Origin: Candidatus Nitrohelix vancouverensis
GTDB taxonomy: Bacteria > Nitrospinota > Nitrospinia > Nitrospinales > VA-1
Direction: 5' to 3'
Assembly (NCBI GenBank): GCA_015698305.1
Contig: CP048620.1
Coordinates: 1,018,557-1,082,556, forward strand
DNA: 64,000 nucleotides
The notes beneath the pieces were generated by a model. The model saw only the letters and a program-made list of their open reading frames with translations, searched no databases and was not told the DNA's origin. The translations under genes were made by a program, and so were the position numbers. This document shows positions 38,404-47,532 of this stretch, piece by piece (positions within the stretch are counted from its first letter, which is position 1; each line of letters begins with the position of its first letter).

Positions 38404-38539
38404 GTCGCGTTTATGGTATGATACGCTCAAAATTACCGTTCCAACCCGCTCATAGAAAAATCTGCAGAACGATCTGGATCGTCGCGTTTGTGGTATGATA
38501 CGCTCAAAATTTCAACTCCAACCCTGCTCATAGAAAAAT
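38404..38539 (+). promoter_or_regulatory. Duplicated extended -10 promoter upstream of purM
   Basis: A 58-59 base unit occurs twice, at 38404-38461 and 38481-38539, offset 77 bases. Each contains TGG-TATGAT (an extended -10 box at 38417-38422 and 38494-38499) followed by ACGCTCAAAAT and ending CTCATAGAAAAAT. Copies differ at few positions and by one inserted base. The second copy ends 5 bases before the purM ATG, so the duplication doubles the promoter and leader. Confidence 0.6.
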
Positions 38540-38543
38540 TTTC

Positions 38544-39644
38544 ATGACCGAATCATCGAACGCGGATTCCTCTGAATACGCGAAAAGCGGAGTATCCAGC
38601 CGAGGCGCCGAGGACGCGCTGTCCGGAATTTTAGGGCATGTTCTGCCCACGCGCGAGTTCAACCCGCGCAACCCACTGGTCGCCGACATCGGTTATTTCG
38701 CCAATGTCATGGATATCGGCAACGGCATGGGGCTGGCCTTTGGAACCGACGGCGTCGGCTCGAAAATCATCGTCGCGGAATTGATGGATCGTTACGACAG
38801 CATCGGCATCGATTGCGTGGCGATGAACGTGAACGACGTGATTTGCATCGGCGCCCGCCCGATCAGCATGGTGGACTATATCGCCTGCTCGCACACCGAC
38901 CCGGAGATATTCACGGCGCTCGGCAAGGGGCTGGCGGAAGGCGCGCGTCAGGCGGATATTCATATCTCTGGCGGCGAAATATCGCAGATACGCGAAATCA
39001 TCAAGGGCGTCGATCTGGTCGGCGCCTGCGTCGGGCTGGTGCCTATAGACCGCATCAACATTGGCAAGGACGTGGCGCCGGGCGATTTGATCGTCGGCCT
39101 GGCCTCCACAGGCGTGCATTCGAACGGATTGAGTCTGGCGCGTCGCGTGTTGCTGGGAGAAGACCCGACGAAACAAAAAGAGCAGGCGCGTCGTTTTGAA
39201 GAACGGCTGGGGACGACGGTGGGCGACGAGTTGTTGAAACCGACGCAGATCTACGTCAAGCCGATCATGGAAATGCTGGATAGCAACTTACGCATGAAAG
39301 CGATGGCGCATATCACCAGCGGCGGTTTTGGCAATCTCAATCGCGTGGCGGCGGACAATATCCGCTTCGTCATCGACCCGGTTCCGCCGCGTTCTCCGGT
39401 GTTCGACTACATTCAGGATTGCGCCGAGATCGAAGATGCGGAAATGTTCGAAGTGTTCAACATGGGCGTGGGATTTTGCGTGGTGGTGGAAGGCGCGAGC
39501 GATGTGGAGCAGGTCAACGCTATTTGCAAGCGCCACGGCATCGACTCCTGGGTGATCGGTCAGGTGGAGGCGGCGGTCGGCAAGGAAGTGACGATTCCTG
39601 CGCACGGTCTGATCTGCAAGGGACAGACGTTTACAAAAATCTGA
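38544..39644 (+). CDS. purM: Phosphoribosylformylglycinamidine cyclo-ligase (AIR synthetase)
   Basis: PurM closes the imidazole ring in de novo purine synthesis using ATP. The 366-residue protein has the family's landmarks: SGVSSRGAEDALSGI at the start, the ATP-binding GLAFGTDGVGSKI, MNVNDVICIGARP, the GGEISQIRE loop and ITSGGFGNLNRV. Length is slightly above the usual ~345 because of N-terminal residues. Another purine-pathway gene, purD, lies 900 bases downstream on the other strand. Confidence 0.96.
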   Translation: MTESSNADSSEYAKSGVSSRGAEDALSGILGHVLPTREFNPRNPLVADIGYFANVMDIGNGMGLAFGTDGVGSKIIVAELMDRYDSIGIDCVAMNVNDVICIGARPISMVDYIACSHTDPEIFTALGKGLAEGARQADIHISGGEISQIREIIKGVDLVGACVGLVPIDRINIGKDVAPGDLIVGLASTGVHSNGLSLARRVLLGEDPTKQKEQARRFEERLGTTVGDELLKPTQIYVKPIMEMLDSNLRMKAMAHITSGGFGNLNRVAADNIRFVIDPVPPRSPVFDYIQDCAEIEDAEMFEVFNMGVGFCVVVEGASDVEQVNAICKRHGIDSWVIGQVEAAVGKEVTIPAHGLICKGQTFTKI

Positions 39645-39780
39645 ATTCAATGCCTTCCTGAATTGTGGAATGAATTGAATTTTTAGAAGCGATTGCGATA
39701 CGGATGTTTAAACGGGAACCAGGTTATCGAGAGATGCGAAATTTTTTAATGCGATAGATTTTTACTAGAGGCGATTGCCA

Positions 39781-40518
39781 ATGCTGGTGTTCAAACGAGA
39801 TATAAGCAAACGAGAAACGGGACCTCTGCCGGAAGGCTTGAGCGAGGAAGAAGCGAAGTACGAGAGCTATCACCGCAAATTGTTTCCTTATACGATAGTG
39901 CGCGGCGGGCTGGACCTGGCCTACAAGGAGATGGACGACATGATGGACTATGTCGAAAACGATCACACGCCGCCTGCCGGTTCTTCACGACGCGATTTCC
40001 CTGCGGATATTCCGGCCTGGTACCGATCTAGATTTCCCTGGTCGGCGAATTTTCTCAGCATGGAAGAGACGCATTCTGCTTTGGTGATCATGGCGAAGGC
40101 GATGGATTCCTTCGGCACGCGCGAAAAAATGAAGACCATTCACTGGATGGTCTTGTACGACTGCGTCCATTTCATTGTCGACCTCTACAACAAACTCCTC
40201 GAAGATTCTGCCGACAAGGCGCGCGACATCAACCTCAGCAACGGCGTCGCCGTGGACTTTGACGATTTCATCAACCAATACTGGTTCGATATTGATTTCG
40301 CCCTGCTCTCCAAACCCGATTACCCGCATCAGGTTCACGCCGAGCGCAAGGGCGAGATTGAATACTGGGTCGATGATTTGATGATCGACGGCACAGAGCC
40401 GTTGAAGGCGATGGAAGAAGCCGCGCGCGAGTTCAAACTCGATCCGGCGACTCAGGCGTTACTGCGGCGCGATCCGGTCACGCCGCAAATGCTGGAGTTG
40501 GAGTCCGTCCGGCTTTAG
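39781..40518 (+). CDS. Uncharacterised acidic cytosolic protein (245 aa)
   Basis: I do not recognise a family. The ATG at 39781 (GAGGCG upstream) is preferred over a TTG two codons earlier. No signal peptide or membrane span is visible. The protein is rich in Asp, Glu, Met and aromatic residues, mostly helical, with segments such as WFDIDFALLSKPDYPHQVHA and YDCVHFIVDLYNKLLED. Position between purM and purD is not a functional clue because strands differ. Confidence 0.65.
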   Translation: MLVFKRDISKRETGPLPEGLSEEEAKYESYHRKLFPYTIVRGGLDLAYKEMDDMMDYVENDHTPPAGSSRRDFPADIPAWYRSRFPWSANFLSMEETHSALVIMAKAMDSFGTREKMKTIHWMVLYDCVHFIVDLYNKLLEDSADKARDINLSNGVAVDFDDFINQYWFDIDFALLSKPDYPHQVHAERKGEIEYWVDDLMIDGTEPLKAMEEAAREFKLDPATQALLRRDPVTPQMLELESVRL

Positions 40519-40536
40519 CTTCCTTTTTAGAAATTC

Positions 40537-41802
40537 CTACTGCTCGCGTCGGCCAATGTCGGTGCGGTAATGCGCGTCGTCCCATTGGATGGTCTTCACC
40601 GCCTTGTAGGCTGTGTTGATCGCCGATTCCTGGCTGGCGCCCAGGGCCGTCACGCCCAGCACCCGACCGCCGCTGGTGACGATTTCCCCATCCTTCTCTT
40701 TGGTTCCTGCGTGGAAGGCGACGACGTCTTTCAACGCGCCGACTGCATCCAGACCTGAAATCTTTTTTCCTTTCTCATACGATCCGGGATAACCGCCGGA
40801 CGCCATCACCACGCAGACCGCAGTCTCCGGCTTCCATTCAATCTGGCATTGATCCAGCGTGCCGTCGATGCAGGCTTCGAAAATGGGGATCAGATCGCTT
40901 TGCAGGCGCATCATCAAAGGTTGGGTTTCCGGGTCGCCAAAGCGCGCGTTGAACTCCAGCGTTCTGGGACCGTCGGCGGTCAGCATCAGTCCTGCATAGA
41001 GGATGCCGCGAAAGGGTCGGCCTTCGCTTGCCATCGCCGCAATGGCGGGTTTGAGAATCGTTTGCAGGACCTGTTCGCGCAAGGTCTCGGTGAGGATGGG
41101 AGCGGGAGAGAAAGCGCCCATGCCTCCCGTATTAGGGCCTTGATCGCCGTCGAAGACGGCCTTGTGGTCTTGCGCCGAGTCGAGCGGCAGAACCGTCGAA
41201 CCGTCGGCGAAGGCGAGCACGGACACTTCGTGTCCGATCAATAATTCTTCGATGATGATGCGATCTCCGGCGTCGCCAAAGGCTTTTTTCTGCATGAGTG
41301 TTTCCACCGCCTCAACCGCGCTTTTCGCATTCTGGCAGAGCAGGACGCCTTTTCCTGCGGCCAGTCCGTCTGCTTTCACGGCGACGGGATGCGTCAGGGT
41401 CTCGGCGTATTGCCGGGCCTGCTCCGGATCGTCAAAGGTTTCGTACGCGGCGGTGGGGATGTGGTACCGTTTCATCAGGTCTTTGGAGAAAGCCTTGCTC
41501 CCTTCCAGTTCAGCGGCGGCTTTGCTGGGGCCGAAAGCGCGTAGACCCTCGGCCTGAAAGCGGTCGACGATGCCGAGCACCAGCGGTTGTTCCGGGCCGA
41601 CGACGGTGAGACCGATGTCATTCTCTTTGGCAAATTTGAGGAGAGCGTCGATATCTTCAGGATCGATAGGCAGATTGCTTGCGATCTGCGCGGTTCCCGG
41701 GTTTCCCGGAGCGCAGTATATGTTTTGAGCCAGCTCGCTTTGCGCCATTTTCCAGGCTAGAGCATGCTCGCGTCCGCCGCCGCCTACTATTAAAATATTC
41801 AT
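40537..41802 (-). CDS. purD: Phosphoribosylamine-glycine ligase (GAR synthetase)
   Basis: PurD joins phosphoribosylamine and glycine with ATP in purine synthesis. The 421-residue ATP-grasp enzyme begins with MNILIVGGGGREHALAWK and has the PEQPLVLGIVD region, the ATP-grasp KADGLAAGKGV segment, and GGMGAFSPAPI and EFNARFGDPETQ near the active site. Length is normal. It is divergent from the ABC-transporter operon starting at 41907. Confidence 0.97.
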   Translation of the reverse strand: MNILIVGGGGREHALAWKMAQSELAQNIYCAPGNPGTAQIASNLPIDPEDIDALLKFAKENDIGLTVVGPEQPLVLGIVDRFQAEGLRAFGPSKAAAELEGSKAFSKDLMKRYHIPTAAYETFDDPEQARQYAETLTHPVAVKADGLAAGKGVLLCQNAKSAVEAVETLMQKKAFGDAGDRIIIEELLIGHEVSVLAFADGSTVLPLDSAQDHKAVFDGDQGPNTGGMGAFSPAPILTETLREQVLQTILKPAIAAMASEGRPFRGILYAGLMLTADGPRTLEFNARFGDPETQPLMMRLQSDLIPIFEACIDGTLDQCQIEWKPETAVCVVMASGGYPGSYEKGKKISGLDAVGALKDVVAFHAGTKEKDGEIVTSGGRVLGVTALGASQESAINTAYKAVKTIQWDDAHYRTDIGRREQ

Positions 41803-41906
41803 CGGTTCTCTCCAGGGTCGTCGGGGGTGGAATTAATAAGAGGGTGTTATCCCGGCAGAATTTATATAAAATGCCGTCCTGTTGCAAGTTTTTCGGAGAG
41901 TTTTTT

Positions 41907-43001
41907 ATGTTGCGTCTGGTTCAGATTGAAAAATCTTTTGGCGACAAGCCCATCATCCGCAAGATTTCGCTGGAAATCGAATCGGGGGAACGCTTTGTTT
42001 TGCTCGGGCATAGCGGTTGCGGCAAGACCACCTTGTTGCGCATGGTGGCGGGTTTTGAAACGCCGGATGCCGGACAGGTCTGGTTGGAAGGGGAAGACGT
42101 GACGCGCACGCCGGTGGAGCAACGCCCGGCGGGTTTCATTTTTCAAAACTATGCCTTGTTCCCGCATATGTCGGTTTACGACAACATCGCCGTCGGCCCA
42201 AGAGTGCGCGGCGTACCGGAGGCGGATATTCGTCGCGAAATCGACGTCTTGCTGGACATCACCCGCTTGGGAGATTTGCAACACGCTTTTCCCGGTCGCC
42301 TGAGCGGAGGCGAGTCGCAACGCGCCGCCATTGCCCGCGCACTGGCCAATCGCCCCAAGATATTGCTTCTCGACGAACCCTTGTCCGCGCTCGATCTGGA
42401 GTTGCGCAAATCGCTTCGCGACGAACTGGTGGAATTGCAACGTTCCCTGAAAATCACTTTTCTATTTGTTACGCACGATCAGGAAGAGGCGATGGGCCTG
42501 GCCACTCGCATGGCGATCATGAAAGACGGCAAGCTCCTGCAAGTGGGCGCGCCGCAGGAATTGTACGACCGACCCAGGAGTTCTTACGTCGCCGGGTTTC
42601 TGGGCGAAACGAATCTGTTTCCCGGTCGGGTGGCCGGCGTTGAAGCGGGGAAAGCCACGATTCAGCTAAAATCGGGTCAGCGTCTGATTGCCGATGATGA
42701 GGGTGCATTGAAAAGCGGGGATTCGGTGACCTGTCATATACGACCCGAGCGATTGCGGCTGGTTCAAAATGCGGAGGACGCCGCGGCGAATTTTCAACTG
42801 AAAGGCATTGTGGAGAATTGCCAGTTTCTCGGAGACGCTTTGCGCCTGACCCTGCAAATGGGCGGCGGGCCCTTTTTCGCGGCGCGACTGCCGCGCGGTT
42901 ATCTGACGATCGCCAGCGACCAGTTGCGCTCCGGTCAGGAATTATCCTTGTCTTATTTTCCTTGCGATGTGGTTGCCTTTCGCAAGGACTCGGAGGCCTG
43001 A
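41907..43001 (+). CDS. ABC transporter ATPase of the PotA/FbpC type with TOBE domain
   Basis: The ATG at 41907 behind GGAGAG starts a 364-residue ATPase: Walker A GHSGCGKTTLL, signature LSGGESQRAAIARAL, Walker B LLLDEPLSALD and the H-loop THDQEEA. The last ~110 residues form a TOBE-like domain typical of polyamine, iron and sugar importers, not of short GlnQ-type amino-acid ATPases. It is followed after 5 bases by an amino-acid-type binding protein and then a HisM/GlnP-type permease, so it energises that importer; the pairing is unusual. Confidence 0.92.
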   Translation: MLRLVQIEKSFGDKPIIRKISLEIESGERFVLLGHSGCGKTTLLRMVAGFETPDAGQVWLEGEDVTRTPVEQRPAGFIFQNYALFPHMSVYDNIAVGPRVRGVPEADIRREIDVLLDITRLGDLQHAFPGRLSGGESQRAAIARALANRPKILLLDEPLSALDLELRKSLRDELVELQRSLKITFLFVTHDQEEAMGLATRMAIMKDGKLLQVGAPQELYDRPRSSYVAGFLGETNLFPGRVAGVEAGKATIQLKSGQRLIADDEGALKSGDSVTCHIRPERLRLVQNAEDAAANFQLKGIVENCQFLGDALRLTLQMGGGPFFAARLPRGYLTIASDQLRSGQELSLSYFPCDVVAFRKDSEA

Positions 43002-43006
43002 TCTTC

Positions 43007-43825
43007 ATGCGACGCTCCCTGCGAATTTTGATGGTTTTGATCTGCTTACTCATGGGATGCTCCGACAGGTCCGAGGCGCCGAAAGCGAAGAGTGATGCAG
43101 AGGCAACGCGATGGATTGTGGCGACGGACACGACGCTGATTCCCATGTCATTCATTGATGAAGCCAGTCAGCCTGCAGGATTCGAGATTGATCTGATCCG
43201 ACAGATCGCGCAGAGAGCTGGGGCGGAAATGGATATCGTTTCCGTCGAGTGGCCGGGATTGTTCGGCGGATTGATTACGGGGAAATACGATCTGGTCATC
43301 AGTTCGGTGACGATTCTGGAGGAGCGCAAGGAGCGCATGGCCTTCAGCATTCCCTACCTGACCAGCGGTCTGGCGCTGGTGACGCGGCGCGACCGCGAGG
43401 ACCTGAATTCGCTTGAAGATTTGCGGCGCGGGGGGATGCGGGTCGGAGCGCAAACGGGAACGACGGCTTCTTTTTTTCTGGAGAAGGAGCCGAAAATCCG
43501 AAGCAAGGGCTATCAGGCCTACGGACACGCGATCACGGATTTGATAAACGGCGAACTCGATGCGGTCCTTGGAGAAAGCAGCGCGACTTTGTATCTTAAA
43601 AACCAGAGCAAGGAATATTTTGAAAAGGTCAAGATGGTTGGGGAGATTCTGACCAAAGAGCATTATGGCATTGTTGCGAAGAAAACGGATACGGCCTTGC
43701 TGGATCAAGTCAACGCGGCGCTGGCTGAAATGATTGCGGCGGGAGAGGTGAAACGTCTTCATGAAAAATGGGAGCTGGGTTTATCCTCTGCGCCGCCGGA
43801 GTTGGCGGACGCTTCCGCGAATTGA
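43007..43825 (+). CDS. Amino-acid ABC transporter substrate-binding lipoprotein
   Basis: The start is the ATG at 43007, where a signal peptide with lipobox LMGC begins; it lies 5 bases after the ATPase stop. The 272-residue protein is of the SBP_bac_3 type, with DEASQPAGFEIDLIRQIAQR, VEWPGLFGGLITGKYDLVIS and the paired-domain element GGMRVGAQTGTTASFFLEKE. It should bind a polar amino acid or similar small compound. The ligand cannot be read from the sequence. Confidence 0.93.
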   Translation: MRRSLRILMVLICLLMGCSDRSEAPKAKSDAEATRWIVATDTTLIPMSFIDEASQPAGFEIDLIRQIAQRAGAEMDIVSVEWPGLFGGLITGKYDLVISSVTILEERKERMAFSIPYLTSGLALVTRRDREDLNSLEDLRRGGMRVGAQTGTTASFFLEKEPKIRSKGYQAYGHAITDLINGELDAVLGESSATLYLKNQSKEYFEKVKMVGEILTKEHYGIVAKKTDTALLDQVNAALAEMIAAGEVKRLHEKWELGLSSAPPELADASAN

Positions 43826-43861
43826 AAAATTTTCGAATGAATACAACCGGGCGATACGAGA

Positions 43862-44644
43862 ATGATATTGACTGAAAACCAGAACAACAAGCGCTCCAAC
43901 GCTACCGGTCACTGGGCCTGGAATCTGGCGGTCGGCTTCAGCATTTTTTTTCTGATCTACCTGCCCGCGAAAGACGTCTGGCAGGGAGAGAGCGGCGGCG
44001 ATTATTACACGCTGGCGACGCTCTTGCCGGCAGGCGTCTATTACACGCTGGCGGTGACTTTTCTGGGCAGCGCCTGCGCGATTCTGGTCGGTCTTCTGGT
44101 GGCTCTGGGGAAAATGTCGAAGCGTCCGCTGGTGCAGACGCTGGCGTCTTTTTATACCGAAATTCTGCGCGGCGTTCCTTTGCTGGTACTGCTCTTCTAT
44201 ATTTATTATGCGCTGGGTGAATTTTTGAAAATACCGGCGCTGTTTTCTGCGGTGCTGGGCTTCGGCTTTTGTTACGGCGCCTATATGGCGGATGTGTTTC
44301 GCGCCGGGGTGGAGTCGATTCCCGTTGAACAAAAGGAAGCGGCGCGCAGTCTGGGCATGACGGAGCGGCGCGCCCTGCGCCAGATCATTTTGCCGCAGGC
44401 CATGCGCACGATTTTACCGGCGGTGAGCAACCAGACGCTGGGCATGCTGAAAGACACCAGCCTGGTTTCGGTGTTGGCGATCAGCGATATCCTGAGAGTC
44501 GGCAACGAATACGCGACCAAGCATTTCAATTATTTTGAAACCTACACCTATGTGGCACTGATGTATCTGGCTCTTACTTTGCTAATGTCGCGGGTGACTT
44601 TGTATGTGGAAACCCGCTTGAAGACCCGGCAGGAATGGAGATAG
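43862..44644 (+). CDS. Amino-acid ABC transporter permease (HisM/GlnP type)
   Basis: A 260-residue membrane subunit with five predicted spans. It shows the family motif SFYTEILRGVPLLVLLF and the EAA-type coupling loop EAARSLGMTERRALRQIILPQA that contacts the ATPase. Only one permease gene is present, implying a homodimer. It ends a three-gene operon: ATPase, binding protein, permease. Confidence 0.94.
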   Translation: MILTENQNNKRSNATGHWAWNLAVGFSIFFLIYLPAKDVWQGESGGDYYTLATLLPAGVYYTLAVTFLGSACAILVGLLVALGKMSKRPLVQTLASFYTEILRGVPLLVLLFYIYYALGEFLKIPALFSAVLGFGFCYGAYMADVFRAGVESIPVEQKEAARSLGMTERRALRQIILPQAMRTILPAVSNQTLGMLKDTSLVSVLAISDILRVGNEYATKHFNYFETYTYVALMYLALTLLMSRVTLYVETRLKTRQEWR

Positions 44645-44646
44645 GC

Positions 44647-44861
44647 GGGAAGGGATCCAGAAAAACCTATAACGCTAAAGCCACCCTCACCTGTATCCTC
44701 TCCCTGAGGGAGAGGGCGGGTTTCACCCGCAGGAATAGGGCCGATGCGTTTCAGTTGCGCTTAACGAGATAGATAGCAATACAAGACCAGCTTTATGTCT
44801 CCGGTCACAGGCCGGGAGCGTTGGGTCTCCGGTCACAGACCGGGAGTGGGAAGGGATCCAG
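44647..44861. repeat. Repeat-rich intergenic segment bounded by 14-base direct repeats
   Basis: GGGAAGGGATCCAG occurs at 44647-44660 and again at 44848-44861. Between them are a dyad CCTCTCCCTGAGGGAGAGG and two copies of a 22-base near-palindrome (44797-44818 and 44824-44845, GTCTCCGGTCACAG-type arms pairing with CCGGGAG). Immediately after comes the hairpin CCAGCCCC-GAA-GGGGCTGG (44858-44877). It sits between convergent genes and probably acts in transcription termination or is a small non-coding mobile repeat. Confidence 0.55.
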
Positions 44862-44885
44862 CCCCCGAAGGGGCTGGACAAAACT

Positions 44886-45365
44886 TTAGATTCGGCAGTC
44901 TTTCACCAAATCAAGAACGCGCACCGGGCCGGGAAATCGCGCCCACTGCTCTCGTTCCATTTCGTTGAGCTGGGTCTGCAAGGCTTCGATATCTTCCTTC
45001 GACACGCCTTCGCTGATGACCAGTTTGGATGCGGCCCAGCAGTCTGCAAGGCTCACCTGATTCCAGCTTTCATAATTGTGCCCATTGTCTCTCAAGGTGT
45101 TTCCCACAACGTGTCGCCCACATTCGTAATAATAGGCGTACTGCTTCATCAGGGAATCCCATTCCGCGCCCAAGCCGTCGTTTTCCCAGATGACGGGGTT
45201 GCCGCCGAAGGAATAACCGGCAATGGCGATTTTGGTGACCTCGGGAGAGCTTCGAAAATCAACCCGGTCACCCCGGTAGTCGCTGCAATGAAACGAAGCG
45301 GCGGATGCGGTGGTGGCAAATAAAATTGCAGATAAAAATCCAAAGAACAAAATCGATCGTTTCAT
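44886..45365 (-). CDS. Exported protein with degenerate HExxH-like motif (159 aa)
   Basis: A signal peptide ends near ASA (residues 20-22). The mature part has four cysteines (27, 82, 110, 157), fit for disulfides. YECGRH (80-85) followed by VVGN, and later LADCWAA (107-112), line up with the HExxH...E-x-x-A-D pattern of small zinc metallopeptidase-like proteins, but the first His is Tyr and the expected third-ligand Glu before ADC is Val. It is therefore a likely inactive relative, if the relationship holds. It is a monocistronic gene convergent with the ABC permease. Confidence 0.7.
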   Translation of the reverse strand: MKRSILFFGFLSAILFATTASAASFHCSDYRGDRVDFRSSPEVTKIAIAGYSFGGNPVIWENDGLGAEWDSLMKQYAYYYECGRHVVGNTLRDNGHNYESWNQVSLADCWAASKLVISEGVSKEDIEALQTQLNEMEREQWARFPGPVRVLDLVKDCRI

Positions 45366-45501
45366 AACACCTCGTGATTGGTTTGCTGAACAAGACCGTG
45401 TCGCTAATTAATGATAATAAATTGTGCGCCCAATATAAAGGAAGCCTCGATATTTTTCAATTATATAGAGCCTGAAAACGGGTTTTTTTGCTAAATCCCC
45501 C

Positions 45502-47532
45502 CTATTTTCCGGATTGTTTCATTTCATTCACCAGTTGACGCAGGGCGGCGCTGTCGCCTGCATTGGGTTCCAAACGCAGATAGGCTTCGAAATGCGGGAT
45601 GGCTTTCTCCGGTTGATTCTTGAATTGCAGGTAAATGATGCCCAGATTTTTTTGGACGCCGCCGATTTTGGGATGGCGTTCTGCGAGCTTGAGAAAGGTT
45701 GCCAGCGCGTCGTCGATATTGCCTCTCTGGATTTGCAGACTCCCGGCGTTGATATGCGGCGAGAGGAAATCGGGATCGGCGGCGGCGGATTGCTGGTAGG
45801 CGGCAATCGCGGCTTCAACATCGTTCTTTAACATGTGAGCGTTGCCAAGTCCAAAATAGGCTTTCGCGTTGCGCGGTTGCATCTCAAGAAAGGCCTTGAA
45901 ATTTTTGATGGCCTCGTCGGGCTGTCTCAAATCCAGCAGGATGAATCCCAGATTGAAATAGGCTTCCTCGAAATAAGGATTGTGCTTGATGGCCAGGCGA
46001 TACGATTCGGCGGCGGCTTGTTTGTTTCCCGTCAGGTCGCGGGCCTTGGCGAGATTGTAATGCGCCGGGGCGTAGCTCGGGTCGAGCTGAATCACTTTTT
46101 CGAAAATCGGGATGCTCTCCTGAAACTTCCTTTGCTTGCCGTAAATATTGCCGAGGTTGCTGAGCGCCTGCACGTAATTGGGATTGAGCGCCAGCGCGGA
46201 TTTCAATTCTTTGATCGCGTTTTCGTAATCGCCCTTTTTATCGTAGGCGCTGCCAAGATTGTTGATGGCGCGCAGGTGGTTCGGGTATTTCTGTTTCACG
46301 TCGGTCCATAGCGTCACTTCATCCTTCCAGACTTCATTGCGCAAAACCGTTCCCGCCGTCAACAGCAGGAGCAGGGCGGCGATCCCGCAGGCGAAAGCGG
46401 CTTTTGCGATGGCGGTTCGCGTGGCGGCTATTTGCGAAGCGGCGCGCGTCAGAAGAGCCGAGGCCAGCAGGCAAAAGCCGATCATCGGCAGATAGGTCCG
46501 GTGTTCGACCATCACGTCGAGCAGAGGAATCACGCTGGAGGTCGGCGCCAGCGCGACGAGAATCCACAGCAAGGAAAAGCCGGAAAGAGCGGCAAGGGCG
46601 TTCGACTTGCGCAGGATCAGCCAGCCGCACAGAGCAATATAGAAAACGAGGATCAATATTCCCGGTAGAAGTTTCAGGCTGAACGCTCCGGCGACCAGAT
46701 CGGAGTCCAGAGACAAATTCAGGGGAAGAAGCATCTTGCGAAAATATTCCAGCGGGATCACTTGCGTCTGAATCAGAAAATAGGCCCAGGGCGTGGCGTC
46801 GTTTTCCGTCGCTGTGACCAGCCCGCCGCCCCAGCGCGCTTTATAAATGATCGCGGCAAGGATCGTCAGAGCGCCGCCTGCAAGCCAGCGCCAGGAGGCT
46901 CGCAACCATTCGCTGGGGCCGGAGCGAGACACGAAGAAATAATGGAACAGAACCATTGCCGCGGGCAGGGTGACAACGATCTGTTTGGACAACATTCCCA
47001 AGGCGAAAAAGAATCCTGCGCCCAAAGCAGGGCTGAGCGAAGGCGCGTTTGAGGATTCTTTTGCCGTCGTTCGGGAAAAATAGAAAAGGATCGCGCTCAG
47101 GTAGAACACCGTCGCCATGACAGAAGAGCGGCTTGAGATATAAGTGACGGATTGCGTGTTGAGCGGATGAAGCGCAAACAGGCAGGCCGCGAGAAACGGA
47201 AATCCCGAAGGAAGCGGCTCGACCAGAAGGCGCTGGATCAATTGCGCGAATCGGTAGAGCAGGAACACCGCGACGATATGCATCGCGATATTGAAAGCGT
47301 GATAACTCCAGACCTCGAACTCGCTCACGGCGTAGTTCAGGTTGAAGGACAGGATCACCAGCGGTCGTTGCCAGAAACTGAAAATGAAATCCGGGATTTT
47401 GTCGAGTCCGCGAATCCAGGGCTTTTCGAGAATGGAAGGGATGTCGTCGAAATGAAAAGAATGCCGCCAGGTGTTGGCGTAAGCCAGCAGGGTCAGGAGC
47501 GCAAGGCTGATGTAAGGGGCGGCGCGTTTCAC
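45502..47532 (-). CDS. Polytopic membrane protein with C-terminal TPR repeats (TMTC-like)
   Basis: I start at the GTG 47532-47530, which overlaps the stop of the upstream glycosyltransferase gene as GTGA, rather than at an ATG at 47589 inside that gene. The ~676-residue protein has about ten membrane spans in its first 400 residues (SLALLTLLAYANTW, then the acidic loop HSFHFDDIP) and seven or eight TPR units after residue ~420. This is the layout of TMTC-like or PMT-type glycosyltransferases, in which Asp residues of the first loop are catalytic. Together with the GT4 enzyme it may act in envelope glycosylation. Confidence 0.85.
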   Translation of the reverse strand: MKRAAPYISLALLTLLAYANTWRHSFHFDDIPSILEKPWIRGLDKIPDFIFSFWQRPLVILSFNLNYAVSEFEVWSYHAFNIAMHIVAVFLLYRFAQLIQRLLVEPLPSGFPFLAACLFALHPLNTQSVTYISSRSSVMATVFYLSAILFYFSRTTAKESSNAPSLSPALGAGFFFALGMLSKQIVVTLPAAMVLFHYFFVSRSGPSEWLRASWRWLAGGALTILAAIIYKARWGGGLVTATENDATPWAYFLIQTQVIPLEYFRKMLLPLNLSLDSDLVAGAFSLKLLPGILILVFYIALCGWLILRKSNALAALSGFSLLWILVALAPTSSVIPLLDVMVEHRTYLPMIGFCLLASALLTRAASQIAATRTAIAKAAFACGIAALLLLLTAGTVLRNEVWKDEVTLWTDVKQKYPNHLRAINNLGSAYDKKGDYENAIKELKSALALNPNYVQALSNLGNIYGKQRKFQESIPIFEKVIQLDPSYAPAHYNLAKARDLTGNKQAAAESYRLAIKHNPYFEEAYFNLGFILLDLRQPDEAIKNFKAFLEMQPRNAKAYFGLGNAHMLKNDVEAAIAAYQQSAAADPDFLSPHINAGSLQIQRGNIDDALATFLKLAERHPKIGGVQKNLGIIYLQFKNQPEKAIPHFEAYLRLEPNAGDSAALRQLVNEMKQSGK

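Noticed and set aside
44797-44845. Possible CRISPR-like pair of repeats
   Set aside because: Only two copies with a 5-base gap, each palindromic; no spacers, no cas genes. Treated as a hairpin repeat.
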